From the NCBI GenBank assembly GCA_964036665.1, contig OZ038527.1, positions 26,819,901 to 26,883,900 of the forward strand: a stretch of 64,000 bases of DNA, in the 5' to 3' direction. Under the pieces are notes generated by a model that was not told the DNA's origin, ran no database searches, and was given only the letters and a program-made list of their open reading frames with translations. How positions within the stretch are numbered: the stretch's first letter is position 1; every line of letters starts with the position of its first letter. Source of the DNA: Gordius sp. MW1 (lineage: Eukaryota; Nematomorpha; Gordioida; Gordea; Gordiidae). Of the stretch, positions 48,893-60,255 are shown in pieces. The translations under genes were made by a program, and so were the position numbers.

Positions 48893-49181
48893 CTTATGTT
48901 AATTATCAGAATAGTTTAACATTGCAAAAATTAAGTTATCACGCAAGATCTTATGGACACTTAAATAGGGTATTGAGCTTAAGTAAAGCTTATGATAAAA
49001 TATGCAAAGGGTGAAATGGGTATTAAAATATTCCTTATGCCAAATTATGTAAAATGCGTCTTTGTTAATATTACTGATTAAATTCGCAACCAGTTACCTA
49101 ATTGCTTTAAGCCTAAGAGGGAATTATAGACATATTAAAAATTTATATATTTAATGTTGAATGCTATCTGTTGCTACTTAC

Positions 49182-49319
49182 TGTATTTGTAGTATTTATT
49201 TATTGAGATCGCCATTCCTATTAAAAGCGCAATCGCGAAAAAAACAATTGCCAAATGTCTTATAGGATGGATATGTAAGGACACTTCTGGTTTAGCTGCT
49301 ATGACAGTTTTGCAATGAC
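49182..49319 (-). CDS. Gene A transmembrane exon
   Basis: This is a 138-nt exon with acceptor CTAG and donor GTAAGT, phase 1-1. It encodes the same extracellular stub (GHCKTVIAAKPEVSL), helix (HLAIVFFAIALLIGMAISI) and basic anchor (NKYYKY) as gene B. It is located 2.6 kb downstream of the SEA exons because an insertion of about 1.7 kb separates them in this copy. Confidence 0.8.
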
Positions 49320-49654
49320 CTAGAAACATCAAGTTAATATATTTATAAGACTTACAATTTATCTTAAAGTTATTATTAAACTTTTTCATTAAATTATACA
49401 TAAATAATGATTCGAATTGGAAATCACAACCTTTGAATATGACATAAAAATTATACATTCCAAGTTACATAAACTTGGGCCAGTGTCTTATGTGTGGGGA
49501 TGTTGATTTATGTATAATTCATAAGCTTTATCTTTCAATTTACGATAACTTTTTTAATTGCTATGCAATTTATGGGCTCGTTTTTGGTTGTCCGTTGTCC
49601 GTCCGTCCGTTACCCTCCTATCTATTTGCATTGGGTATATTAAATTATCGATTT

Positions 49655-49775
49655 TTTAAATTAATGCATGAGAAAGAGGTGCCCCACCCCTCATCTCTAT
49701 CTCCCTCGCTGTGTTATTTTTTAAATTAATGCATAAGAGGTGCCCCACCCCTCATCTCTATCTCCCTCGCTTTCG
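49655..49775. repeat. 62-bp tandem duplication
   Basis: The unit ttttttaaattaatgcat ... gaggtgccccacccctcatctctatctccctcgct occurs twice in direct succession. Confidence 0.85.
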
Positions 49776-50164
49776 GGCGGGGTCGGGTTTTAATTGCTAC
49801 GTTAAATTAATGCATAAGTATATCTATTCGTTTTTGAATTGGGTAACATTGATATTAATTGCTATAATTACCCTATGCCCTCCACTACAAGGGCCTATGC
49901 CTCTACTGATATGGGTCCCTGTGCCCCTACAAAAGTCTATGCTTCTATTAATGTGGGTTCGAACCCCGGCGAACGTTCTGAATTGCTGGTTCGATTCCCG
50001 GAGAGGGCAAAAAAAAATTTTTTTTAAATTAAATTAATATATTTTTCCTGTTACTACCATTGATAATATGACTTTTTGGCCTTCCGCTTGTTCTATTATT
50101 GTTTCATTTTATTATATAATAAACATAAATAAAAGTTGTTTGCAATTTAACTAGTTTTTGGGTT

Positions 50165-50800
50165 AGAATCCCGGAGTTTTTTTGACTCTTATGATTGTTC
50201 TTGTTACTATCATTGATAATAAGACTTTTTGGCCGTCCGCTGGCTGCTGACCAATGAAAAAAATGACCATTGGCCAAAATGAGAATCCGAGTTTATTTTT
50301 TCTTTTTTTTTGACTATTATGATTGTTCCTGTTACTACCATTGCTATTATGACTTTTTGGCCGTCCGCTGGCTCCTGACCGATGGAAAAAAGGACCATTG
50401 GCCAAAATGTGAATCAAAATTATATTTTTCGTTTTTTTTGACTATTATGATTGTTCCTGTTCCTACCATTGCTATTATGACTTTTTAGCCGTCCGCTGGC
50501 TGCTGACCAATGGAATAAAATGACCATTGGCCAAAATGTGATTCGAAAACTTTTTTTTCGTTTTTTTTTGACTATTATGAATTTATATCCACTTTTACCG
50601 TGTCCTGGCTGCTGACCAATGGAAAATGACCATTGGCCAAAATGTGATTCGAAATTTTTTTTTTTCGCTTTTTTACTCTTATGAATTTATATCCACTTTA
50701 ACCGTGTGCTGGCTGAATGGAAAAAATGACCATTGGCCAAAGTGAGCATCAAAATTTTTTTTTCCGTTTTTTTGGCTATCATTGACTTATAATGACCATT
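50165..50800. repeat. Minisatellite, about five copies
   Basis: The repeated unit has the order tgactattatgattgttcc, cgtccgctggctgctgacc, aatgaccattggccaaaatg and a T-run. Starts lie near 50186, 50312, 50441, 50569 and 50675, so the period is about 128 bp falling to about 106 bp. Non-coding despite short open frames caused by the repeat. Confidence 0.88.
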
Positions 50801-51029
50801 GGCCAAATTTTTGATTTTTTTAATTAAAAGTTGTTCAAATTCAACAAAAAATTTCTCCCAACAATTCTGCAAATTCTTATGTGATGTTCTATAATATAAT
50901 GTTTGTTAGACCCATAATCACTAAAGGCCATTAAAACTAATGTAATACGCAACTAGATGCAAACACTAAATCTAACCCTAACCCTTGCCTATATTACATT
51001 TTGCCTATATTACATTTTGCCTATAAATG

Positions 51030-51230
51030 GCAAATTTGTATAAATAATTAATTAATCATTAGGCATTTAATACCCCCCTATAGGCATTCTCGCCCCTTTC
51101 CACCTTTCTCGCCCATAAATTGCATAGCAAATATGATACATTTATACGAAGTACAGATGAGTCGTCCCCCCTTCCCTTCCCCTCTTCCCTTCCCTTCTCC
51201 CCCTTCCCACGAGGGCCGAAGGCCCGAGTT
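51030..51230. mobile_element. Inverted copy of the GGGCCGAAGGCCC hairpin repeat
   Basis: It is nearly the exact reverse complement of 16185-16400, ending cacgagggccgaaggcccgagttt. The two copies are 35 kb apart in opposite orientation. Confidence 0.75.
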
Positions 51231-51939
51231 TATATTATAATATATGAATCGGTTACACAGGTCTACAAATATTGAATTCGTGATGGTTTACGTTGAACAA
51301 TATTTTAGTTTTTTCCCTAGTCGTCCAGATTTTGTGATTAATGAGACCAAAGGTACAAAAAATGGTCTTAACTTTTTTTAAGCTATATTCCCACGCCGTT
51401 GTAAATTTATATTTAATACTTATATAATCATTTAGACCATTTATTGGTCTATAGGATTGTATTTTTATTTTTTTGTTTCACCCTTACTCATAGTTTTATA
51501 CACGTTTATATGAACTTTCCTCCCAGAATTAAATTCGTCTCACTATCTCGGAACTCAGAGTACATTAGAGTACTAATTACGTATAATTTTAAGCATATAT
51601 GTTGTTGTGATTTTTATTTAATTTAACTTTTTGTTATAAAATGAAATATGGTTTCGAGATGATAGCCATCCTCCCCCTTCACATATTTTTACATAATTAT
51701 AGCAATTCTAAACGACTAGGGAAAAAACAAAAAACATATCATTGTTGAGATAAAATCTTTATCAGAAATATTTGTCAGACGCCGGGATATTTTATCTTGT
51801 AGACCTGTGTTATGTGATGTTAGCAAGAAGTAACGACTTTATTTAAATTCCTTTGAAAGTGAATCAACATGAATTTTTTATGTCATTAAACATTTGGTCT
51901 AGATTTGGCAATGTATAAAAAGTTAGCTATATATGTAAC

Positions 51940-52535
51940 CTTCTTCAGTGGTAATAATTATGGTGGCTTTATCAACCACTACACTATCGCCGTTGGCTAT
52001 TTTATAAGGTGATTCTTTGATAAGATTTTCCACACGAGAGGCAATGTCATCTACCGGATCTTCAAAAAAGAGCTTAAACACAATCAGGAAGTAACCCTCG
52101 CTATATGTAACATTATTTAGGTATCATAAAATATTCTGACAAGTTCCACTTTTAAAAATTTAAAATATTTTGCAGGTGTTTAGGGGACTAAATATAAATG
52201 ATAATGAATACTTGTCGTAGTCCATATTCAAACGAACATAGCTCTCGTCAAAATTTAGGGAAAATTTATGGTGCAACTAAAATAAATAAAATATTGGGAG
52301 TACTATTTAAAAAATCCGGAAGGTTTTTAAATATAAATTGGTAATATGAATTCACAGGTCATTTTAAACACATTTAATAAATTTTTAATGGTGTAATTTA
52401 ATTTATAAAGTCAAAATAAAAAAGTTACCAGCGCGCTGATGTGAGTTCTTAAGAAAATTGTTTCTGTATGTGATTCATTTTGAGCCCTATTGATATCAAA
52501 TTTGACGTTCAGCAAACAATTGAATTTATTTGGTG
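51940..52535 (-). CDS. Gene A SEA domain (three exons)
   Basis: Exons 52429-52535, 52212-52276 and 51940-52100 are open and have lengths 107, 65 and 161 nt as in gene C. They encode FSLNFDESYVRL, EGYFLIVFKLFFEDPVDDIA and NGDSVVVDKATI. Synonymous differences from the other copies (for example AAG TAC versus AAG TAT around a junction) support real coding. A phase 1 donor leads to the TM exon at 49319. Confidence 0.75.
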
Positions 52536-52986
52536 CTTTTTAAGATAAATATTATAAATATATAATTAGGTCAGAAATATAAATATAAGCGGTTTTAGAT
52601 ATAAGTTTTTAGTTCAAAATGCTTAACACTCACGCTTAAGGATGAGTAAATTATAATAATCTATACTTTTCAGCCGCTTGAGAAAGATGTTCTAATATTT
52701 ATATTAGTAGCTGCACACTTAACTTAATTTAGCTTTTTAAGATAAGATGGAACTAACATAAATAATATTTCATAAGGATGCGTCAAATGTAAATGGAAGC
52801 TATAAATACGTTTAGTAACTTGGCAACTTTCGACATTAATAAGAGAATTTGTCTTATAATCACTATTTATATGTCGTTTGCATATATGAACTCATGTCAT
52901 CAATTAGTCATTTCTTAGAAAAAAGATTTTCGAAATTTAAAAATTGTCTAAGTTTACCCTAACACAAATTCTCGTATTCGACATAC

Positions 52987-55900
52987 CTGGTGTACATGTG
53001 TAAGAACCTGCAGACTTTTCTTCATTTAGGCACTTATAGCTTGATCTCACACAATCCGTATCACGTACTAAAGCTTGGCATTCTTTTGTGCTCCCACAAG
53101 CTTCTCCTATCTTTTTCCCTATCATTCATTTTATTAATAAGGTATTCTTATTATGAACTTAATCAAAACTAGTTGCATTGAAGCAAAGAAACTACCATAT
53201 AGTATCTACCTTTTCTTAAAACGATAAATCTAAAATAATCAAATTATTATTTATAGAATTTGTTTCCAATAATGGTATGTAATTCACCTCACTTGTGAGT
53301 TACTTTTTTTTAATTATTGATAATGGTTGCTGGACGACCGAAATATCTAAACCCATTTTCATCCTCTCATTTTATCAATCCTAAATTACCATTATTGGAA
53401 ACAAATTCTATAAATTATAATGGATTGGTATTACATAGTTACATTAAATCAAATTATTAGTAAACGTGTCTGCTATTTTAGAACCCTCTGCTAGGTGGCT
53501 TATTTATTGACCCTAAAATGGCGTAATTTTATTCAAATTAATAATTATTAAATCTTAATTCATTATTAGAAACTAGAAACAGAGGTCGCTTAAATTTTAT
53601 TAAGATTGATTACCATAAAGTAATAAACGTGATAATAAAAAAAACGGTCTAAAGTATAGATTTATTGGAAAGGTTTCAAATATGTATAATATAACTTAAA
53701 AATGGATAACATTAAAATTTAGTTTTAGCATGCAATTTTTTGGCTTGCGAAACAACCCTGGAATTAATATATGTCAATTATAACTAGCTAGTCACTATTT
53801 GCCTCCTGATTTCATATATCTTTTAATCTAAACGAAATTAAATAAAATTATCTTTGTTTCATGTTTTAGGCAAATATTTGAATAGATATTAATTATTAGA
53901 GATATGCATGTCATCGCATCCTAGCCTTATTTTAATTTGTCATTATTTAACCTAAAATAGCATTCGCACATCCAGCTGAATACAGAATCAAAATCGAATA
54001 TACACCTTTTTTGATCAACTGGCGTCAATGTGTAAAATAAACAAAAATATTTGAGTAAATTACTAACCCAACATGCACTTCTTATCTTCTTCGTACATAG
54101 CTTCCTCACAGGTGCACTTGGCGTAGAGGCAAGTGTAGCCGAAGCCCTAATGACTACATCTTACTTTGGTGTCGCAAAAGCGTCCTGCCTGCAGCGCTTC
54201 ATTTTATAAAAGTTTATTTGACATTTTCCGGGTCAGTATTTAAAAAAGTGATTTAATTATGCTCATTGCTAAAAGATTTTTAATAGATTTAATTACATTA
54301 GAGTATCATCGTAGCATAGAATAATATTTTCAAACGCGTTTTATTAATTAACGTAGCAACAATTTGAAAGATGTTGACTAACTTTAAAAGGTTGTAAATT
54401 GTGCCAAGTGAGCAAAGGTTATAGATGAAAATTCCTAAAATGTTAATTATTTCATAGACATGTTGTATGGTCATGTCCGTCTCTTCCCTAATATTATTCG
54501 TTGGCTGGTAGCTTACTATGATGTTACTTATATTAAATTACCAGCATATTTACAATTGTATTTGAACAATTTTAAGACTACTACATAAATTTTTTAAATA
54601 AATTGCAAATTAATAGGGACACACGTACGTATGAAGCAGACTTCACGTTTTGGACCAAAGGTACTCTTGATGCACACGCATTTGGAGTTTTTGGTCGATT
54701 CGCATTCAGGTACCATTATTTCTAAAAAAATGAATTTCAGTCATCTAAATGCCAATTATTTGAAAACTTTTTAAATATTACTACCAACATAAAACCGGCA
54801 AGAGGGATCTTACACGCCGCATTTGCGATATTTTTACAAACATACTACTTAATAGTCTGTCTAAATATGATAGATTTGATAAATTTACAATTCAAGTTTA
54901 GTAAACCTTTGACCAATTCATGAAGATTTTATTGCTAACATAGCGAAATGGGACCCAGCTACTAGTTATTTAGGGTTTGGTATATTGTAATCGACATAAA
55001 ATGCTTATTGTAAACCTGGATTTCAACTGGAACAATACATATGAAAAATGAATAAATGTGATTGAATCTGTTATAGCATCATGAGTCATAATTACTTTGA
55101 AATAAATGTTAGATACCAGATGGTAATAAGTCGTCTTCGGATATATAATTAAAAAATTTAAGCTTATTTCTCATAGTGCCCATAGCTTATAGCTCAATTG
55201 TATAAATCACATAAAAGTTTACTTTTAAGACAGCGGTTGTCGTAATAAGAACTATGAGAATTGCACATGCAGAGCTTTTTATCAGCTAATTCGCGACATT
55301 CACTCATTTCAACCATTGCCAAACATTCCTTATCAGCTGTACATTCATCGCCTAATTTCTTTTCTTAAATGTTACATAATAATTTAAAAGATTAAAAAAC
55401 AAATAAATTTTGCTCCTGAGAAGGAGGCGTAATTAATCAATAATATATTTTACAAAACCAATTTACAAAAACCCCTTCTTTTATCTGAATATTAATTCGG
55501 ACTTTAAGTTGGCCACATTGATGTGCTATGTGATCGGGTACTAAAATAGTGGCAACAGCAAATTAAGTCTATATAAAGCATGGTAAACATATAACTTTTT
55601 ATAAATTACCCCTTCATTCGTTGCCTACCTTTAAAGAACGAGCCTATATTACTTCTAGCTAAACCAAAGGTCACATCCATATTTGCAGGCATTCCCTTAA
55701 GGATTAAGAGAGACTTTGGGAAAACAACTTATTATAGCTTTAAAGTTAACATATTTTATTTCATCGGAACGTAATTCAACTAAATTGTAGTAAAGAATGT
55801 TTTATAATACGTTTGATACAATTGTAATCCTCGTTTTTTTCGGGTTCTTTGGTATATTCGTGATCGCATTTACATTTGCCATAATGATCAAAGCCGCGTT

Positions 55901-56399
55901 CTAATATGCACACTAACCCAGGCATACAATTACCGGCTTGGCATCGCTGTTCACCGAGTTTACCTAAAATCATACTAGATTAAAAACCCCCTTTTAAAAT
56001 AGTAGTTTGTTAGAAGGCATATTAATCAAGTGTCTTTGTATGGTATACATCAGTCAATGACTAATAAAGCCTTATTCCTATGTATTAAAATTTGTTCGAT
56101 TGATAGATCATTCATCATTATAAACATATATTCTAGTGTTCTTTAATGATAAATAGTTAATCTCGTGCTACAAAGTTAGGTTTGTAGTTAATAAATCTTT
56201 TCAATCTATTGTTAAATTCAATGCTTAGTTTGTAAATTGAGGGTAATACCAGGAACACAAGCACGATGACTTTTTTTAGCGCAAAGCGTTAATCCCGGAG
56301 CATAATATGTGACGCATTTGCAAATTTTATCGATACAACGCATGTTGCCTCGCATGGCACATGGCCGCGTAGCGCTACAACGCTCTCCGTAGTATATGT
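52987..56399 (-). CDS. Gene A six Cys-rich module exons, one with a stop codon
   Basis: The exons are 56250-56399, 55811-55963, 55223-55363, 54629-54721, 54068-54184 and 52987-53118. They are the same modules as in genes B and C, all phase 1-1. The fifth (54068-54184) has TAG at 54147-54149 in place of a Leu codon. The last has Tyr in place of the fourth cysteine (SSYKC), leaving an odd number of cysteines. The other four are intact. Confidence 0.72.
53251..53448. mobile_element. Small foldback insertion in gene A intron
   Basis: Contains 26-bp perfect inverted copies: TATAGAATTTGTTTCCAATA plus atggta at 53252-53277, and their inverse at 53387-53412. The whole insert is bracketed by a 12-bp direct repeat ATCAAATTATTA. 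Units 1 and 2 have the empty sequence. Superfamily unclear because the target duplication is longer than typical for DNA transposons. Confidence 0.7.
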
Positions 56400-56697
56400 C
56401 TGAGGATAAAATAATAATGTATTATTTACGAATTTTAAAGGAAAACCGTATAAAGAGCTCTAATATTTATAAAGTTTTCCAAGTATATTGAGTAAACCAC
56501 GACTTTGAGATTATTATATATATAGTTTTGTCCCATTTTTTCATCTTAGCAATGCATAAAACATCTTATGTTTATAAAACAACAAATTAGTTGTTCTGAT
56601 TAGAATCACTTTTTAATTGACACTTATCTTTTAAAATCTTAATAACGTTCCATCTATGTGACAATAAAATTATGTATTAATGGAAAACATCGATCAC

Positions 56698-57252
56698 CTT
56701 TTGTAAAGCATAGGTAATTGCTATCGGTATAACAATCAGCTTTTAAGACGGTTATGGATTTGCCTATAAAGCGTAGATATAAGCATTCACCTACACCCTC
56801 AACTTCTAATCGACTATCTTTACTAAATAGAATTAAACTCATATTAGTATTAAGATAAAGTATTTAAACCACATTTTGGATAAGTTGTGCATTAATTAAA
56901 AATATTTTAGCTGAATATCATAATCTTTAAAATAAGTATCAAAACTTTTCATACCAGCTTATAGGCGACATGATAAATAAGTTTACCCTTTTCAAAAGTC
57001 TGAATCAAAAAATTATACTTTTGAATGCCAAGAAGCTTCCTATTGCGTTTAAATATGATGCTTTTTATATGCAATTTTAACTAATTACTAAACGAAATCA
57101 TACACAAAATAATCATCAATGGAACCTAAAACATTAATACTCACCTAGGATCAAACCTAGCTTGACGACCATCCTCGTGATAATATAAATTGTTTTTGCT
57201 ACGAATCCCAAACCTCCATAAGATATCTTGTTTATCAATCTCTAACGTTTGA
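56698..57252 (-). CDS. Gene A CTLD-2, C-terminal half (two exons)
   Basis: Exon 57145-57252 carries DKQDILWRFGIRSKNN and the DGRQARFDP segment; exon 56698-56822 carries GECLYLRF and CYTDSNYLCF. Phases (2, 2, 1) and lengths (108 and 125 nt) equal those of gene C. The N-terminal partner exon with GCNTRGLSLWSP is absent from the rest of the window. A full-length hAT transposon lies immediately upstream, in what would be the intron. Confidence 0.75.
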
Positions 57253-57350
57253 CTGAGAACCACCTTTAATTAATGAAAGCGTCAGTTATCGCAATATAAT
57301 TTTTTAATATTAAATTAAAAACTACTCGTTATAAGGCCTTTATAAAATTT

Positions 57351-59354
57351 CATAGGCGTACAGAAGGGGGTAGAAAAAGGGAAATTCTAACTCCTTGGCA
57401 AAAATTAATAATTTTTTTTATAAAAAATAACATATTTTTAGATTTAAAGTTTTTATTGTATTGTGTAACTGACTGAAAATGACATTTATAAATAAATACC
57501 AATGTATACTTTTTTATTATTACAATTTCCAATGAACTCATTTCGCAAAAAATAGTCACCAATATTAACAAATCCCCATTTTTTACTGTTCTACATGAAA
57601 TCGACTGATATAGCCGGAGTGCAACAAGTCTTTGTGTGCCTGCACGGTATCTAGATACTGTCACCGTGACAATTAAAAAAGATTTTCTTCAATTTGTGCC
57701 GGTTCATGACACAACCGGAATAGGATTAGCGGATGTTACTATTAATAGTCGAAAAAAGCTAAATATTAATATCAATTTGTTAAGAGGCCAAGGTTATGAT
57801 GGAGCCCGCAATATGTGCGGAAAATTAAATGGTGTCCAGGCCATTATTATGAAAATATACCCAACGGCATTGTATGTCCACTGTGCTTCCCATTCATTAA
57901 CTTGGCCCTTTCAGATACATCGCCCCTTCCTACCATAAGAAATTGCATGGGTATTAATTAAACATTATAATATGATAATTGTTTTAAATAGGTATTGTTT
58001 CTAAAGTTTATGATATGTTTAAATACTCCAAACGGCAAGATGTTTTATTAGAAGTCTTGTTAAAAATGGACAATAAACCGGCAATGGAAAAATTAAAACA
58101 AGTGTGTGTGACCCGTTGATCATCACGGCACAAGCTGTTGCAACGCATATAAAACTTCAAGATGCGATTTATCCTGCTTTAGAAAAAATTTCTACCTGGT
58201 ATGATCGCAATGCCGCAACAGAGGCGGCAACTTTGCTGTCTTCTTTGCGGCAATCGGACTATATAATATCGCTATTATGTTTTCATAAACTTTTCAGTTA
58301 TACATCAATTCTTTGCAGGCAATTGCAAAAAAAAGTTTAGACCTACAGCAGGTCACCGAGTTGGCCCAAAACATTGTTGATCAGGTGAAATTGTTGAGAA
58401 ATAATGTTGATGAAGAATTTCATCAAATTTTTTATGGCCGAAGCTAAGGCAAACTTATACCAGTTTGATCTGGTAAAACCCAGATGGGATAGAAAACAAA
58501 CTTTCCGAAGTAATATTCCAACAGGCTCCGTTGAGGAATATTATAAAATCACAATTTTTATTCCATTACTTGATTCTTTTATTGTTCAACCCAATGAAGT
58601 TTTTAGACAAGAAGGAAATTATTGCAAATTCTCAAGTTTTGTTTCCTCAAGATTCGAAAGTTTCGCCTGCAGCTCAGATAAAAATAAATCACTTAGTGGA
58701 TTTTTACTTTAATGACTTGAATGGTACAAATGTTGACGTTAAAACAGAATTTAATATTTGGTATATAGCGATAAAGAAAGGAACATATGGTTTATTCACG
58801 GAAAACATTAATGATAACCGAAAACCAAAACTATTTATCGCGAGTCTAAATAATGGGATGGGTTGGTTAATATTCAAATGAGGGTTGACTCTGCGTGCGT
58901 ATATTTCTCTCCGTATCACGACCACTACAGGTATATGTCGTTGTCTCAGATGCCAGAAGAATTGCGTTAAAAGAATGCTTTGGATGCTTTGCTAAATCAC
59001 AAAACCAAATTAAAATGCTTACCTTACCTTACAACTTTATTTTATTTATTAGCTTGCCTCCCCATTACTACATGCACAAATGAGAGGTGTTTCTTAACTT
59101 TGGGAAGACTTAAGACCTACTTACGAAATACTATGTTAAACAATAGATTAAATGGCTTGGCGCTTTTAACGATTCATCGGGAGTTAGCCCTTCGGATGAA
59201 ATTCCTGATGTCTTATCTTTTGGCAAAAGAAAATTAAAAATTGTTTTATAGCGACTATTTTTATACACTGCTTTTGTATTCATATTATTGAAATAAAAAT
59301 GGTTTAAAAAGGAAATTTTCTACCCCCTCGAAAAAATCCTGGCTACGCGCCTGG
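57351..59354 (+). mobile_element. hAT transposon (ZMYM1-like transposase), defective
   Basis: This 2.0-kb element interrupts the gene A unit; units 1 and 2 have the empty site. The left end is ataggcgtacagaagggggtag and the right end ctaccccctcgaaaaaatcc...tacgcgcctgg, roughly inverted. Transposase pieces on the plus strand are GIGLADVTINS and RGQGYDGARNMCGKLNGVQ then YVHCASHSL (57700-57890), typical of the RNase H-like catalytic core of ZMYM1/hAT proteins, and a C-terminal dimerisation region TNERCFLTLGRLKTYLRNTM (59075-59140). Frames change at least three times, so it is inactive. Confidence 0.88.
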
Positions 59355-59403
59355 AATTTATAGATTCTGTATGCACTTATTAAGCCTAACAAACATCTAT
59401 ATA

Positions 59404-59776
59404 AATCCAGCACGCCTGGCGAAAAGCACAGCTAGCGAACAGTCAAAATAGTTGCAAAAAAGTGAGCTTATCTATATATTATATTTATAGAATATATGAT
59501 TTTACAATATATATTATATTTCTATTTAGAATTGCAATATATAGTAAAATTTAACAAACCTATACAAAATTTGTGTGCCTAAGTATACAATGAAGAACCT
59601 AAGAGTGACAATAATATATAACTTGCAAGAGATAATTGTAAAACAGAATCATTTTATTCCTCACATAAAATATTCAAAATTTAGTGATAAAATAATATGT
59701 TGCTTAATTTTGGATTATTTGCTGCCTAATATTAGTAAATTCGGCACATGTGCATTTCGCCAGGTGTGCAGGAGCG
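59404..59776. mobile_element. MITE related to 30686-31062
   Basis: It begins near cagcacgcctggcgaaaagc and ends gcatttcgccaggtgtgcaggagcg, inverted relative to each other, with the same AT-rich core (ctatatatta, gttgcaaaaaagtg). It sits in the region equivalent to the intron upstream of CTLD-2, but not at the same point as the unit 2 copy. Confidence 0.7.
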
Positions 59777-60255
59777 AAAAAAATGTCATCAATTCACAGC
59801 ACGGGGGCCTTTAGTTAGATTTAGAAAAAATAGGCCCCTTGAGCCTTATTATTAGTATGAGATTTTTATTTGTTTAAACAAGTGACACGCCTTACAATTT
59901 TCAATATAAGCTAGCCCCTCATTGGACCATCTAATGCTATGTTGGATTTATTTAACAAGAATTACACAAGACTCGGGATCCACTAATAACTTGCAAATTT
60001 TATGAAAAAGTAACTAGTAATATTAAACATTATAGGAAAGGCTGAATTGTGAAATTTATAAAACATTATAAAAATGTTATTTTTATACATTTTTTTATAT
60101 AATTATTTTTATTAAATGAAACTATAAACAACTATAAAAATCATATGCGAGGTAAACATTCGAAAATTGCGATAGCGTTGAAATGAAAAATAATGATTCC
60201 GATTTTACGTTTAAAAAAGTTTTCCTATTGTCAAGGGTATTGGCAGCTATACGGC

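Larger units (their letters stand above)
49557..51235. other. 1.7-kb gene A-specific insert between TM and SEA exons
   Basis: In unit 1/2 the sequence runs from cgataacttttt to aatatatgaatcgg (21850-21885) without this block. The insert opens with ttgctatgcaatttatggg and near its end has the inverted cccataaattgcatagcaa, so an internal inverted repeat brackets it. Contents in order: a gtccgtccgtccg run, a 62-bp tandem duplication (49665-49770), two GGTTCGA-type B-box-like motifs (about 49958 and 49989), a minisatellite, a short telomere-like motif (about 50972) and the hairpin repeat at 51030. Confidence 0.55.
48660..57252 (-). pseudogene. Gene A: right-hand copy of the CTLD-SEA receptor gene, 3' part
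   Basis: The exons are 57145-57252, 56698-56822, 56250-56399, 55811-55963, 55223-55363, 54629-54721, 54068-54184, 52987-53118, 52429-52535, 52212-52276, 51940-52100, 49182-49319 and 48660-48892. All splice sites and phases look good, but there is an in-frame TAG at 54147-54149 (TTG in gene B and C) in one module, and the tail stops early at 48660-48662. The module exon is symmetric, so skipping it would rescue the frame. The N-terminal half of CTLD-2 and all of CTLD-1 are not found between 57253 and 64000; they are lost or lie beyond the window after large insertions. Pseudogene or a gene expressed with exon skipping. Confidence 0.62.

Noticed and set aside
49950-50015. tRNA gene suggested by two GGTTCGA motifs
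   Set aside because: Only B-box-like motifs are present; I could not fold a complete cloverleaf with an A box and acceptor stem.
50163-50488. Short proteins at 50163-50417 and 50270-50488
   Set aside because: They are translations of the minisatellite repeat.
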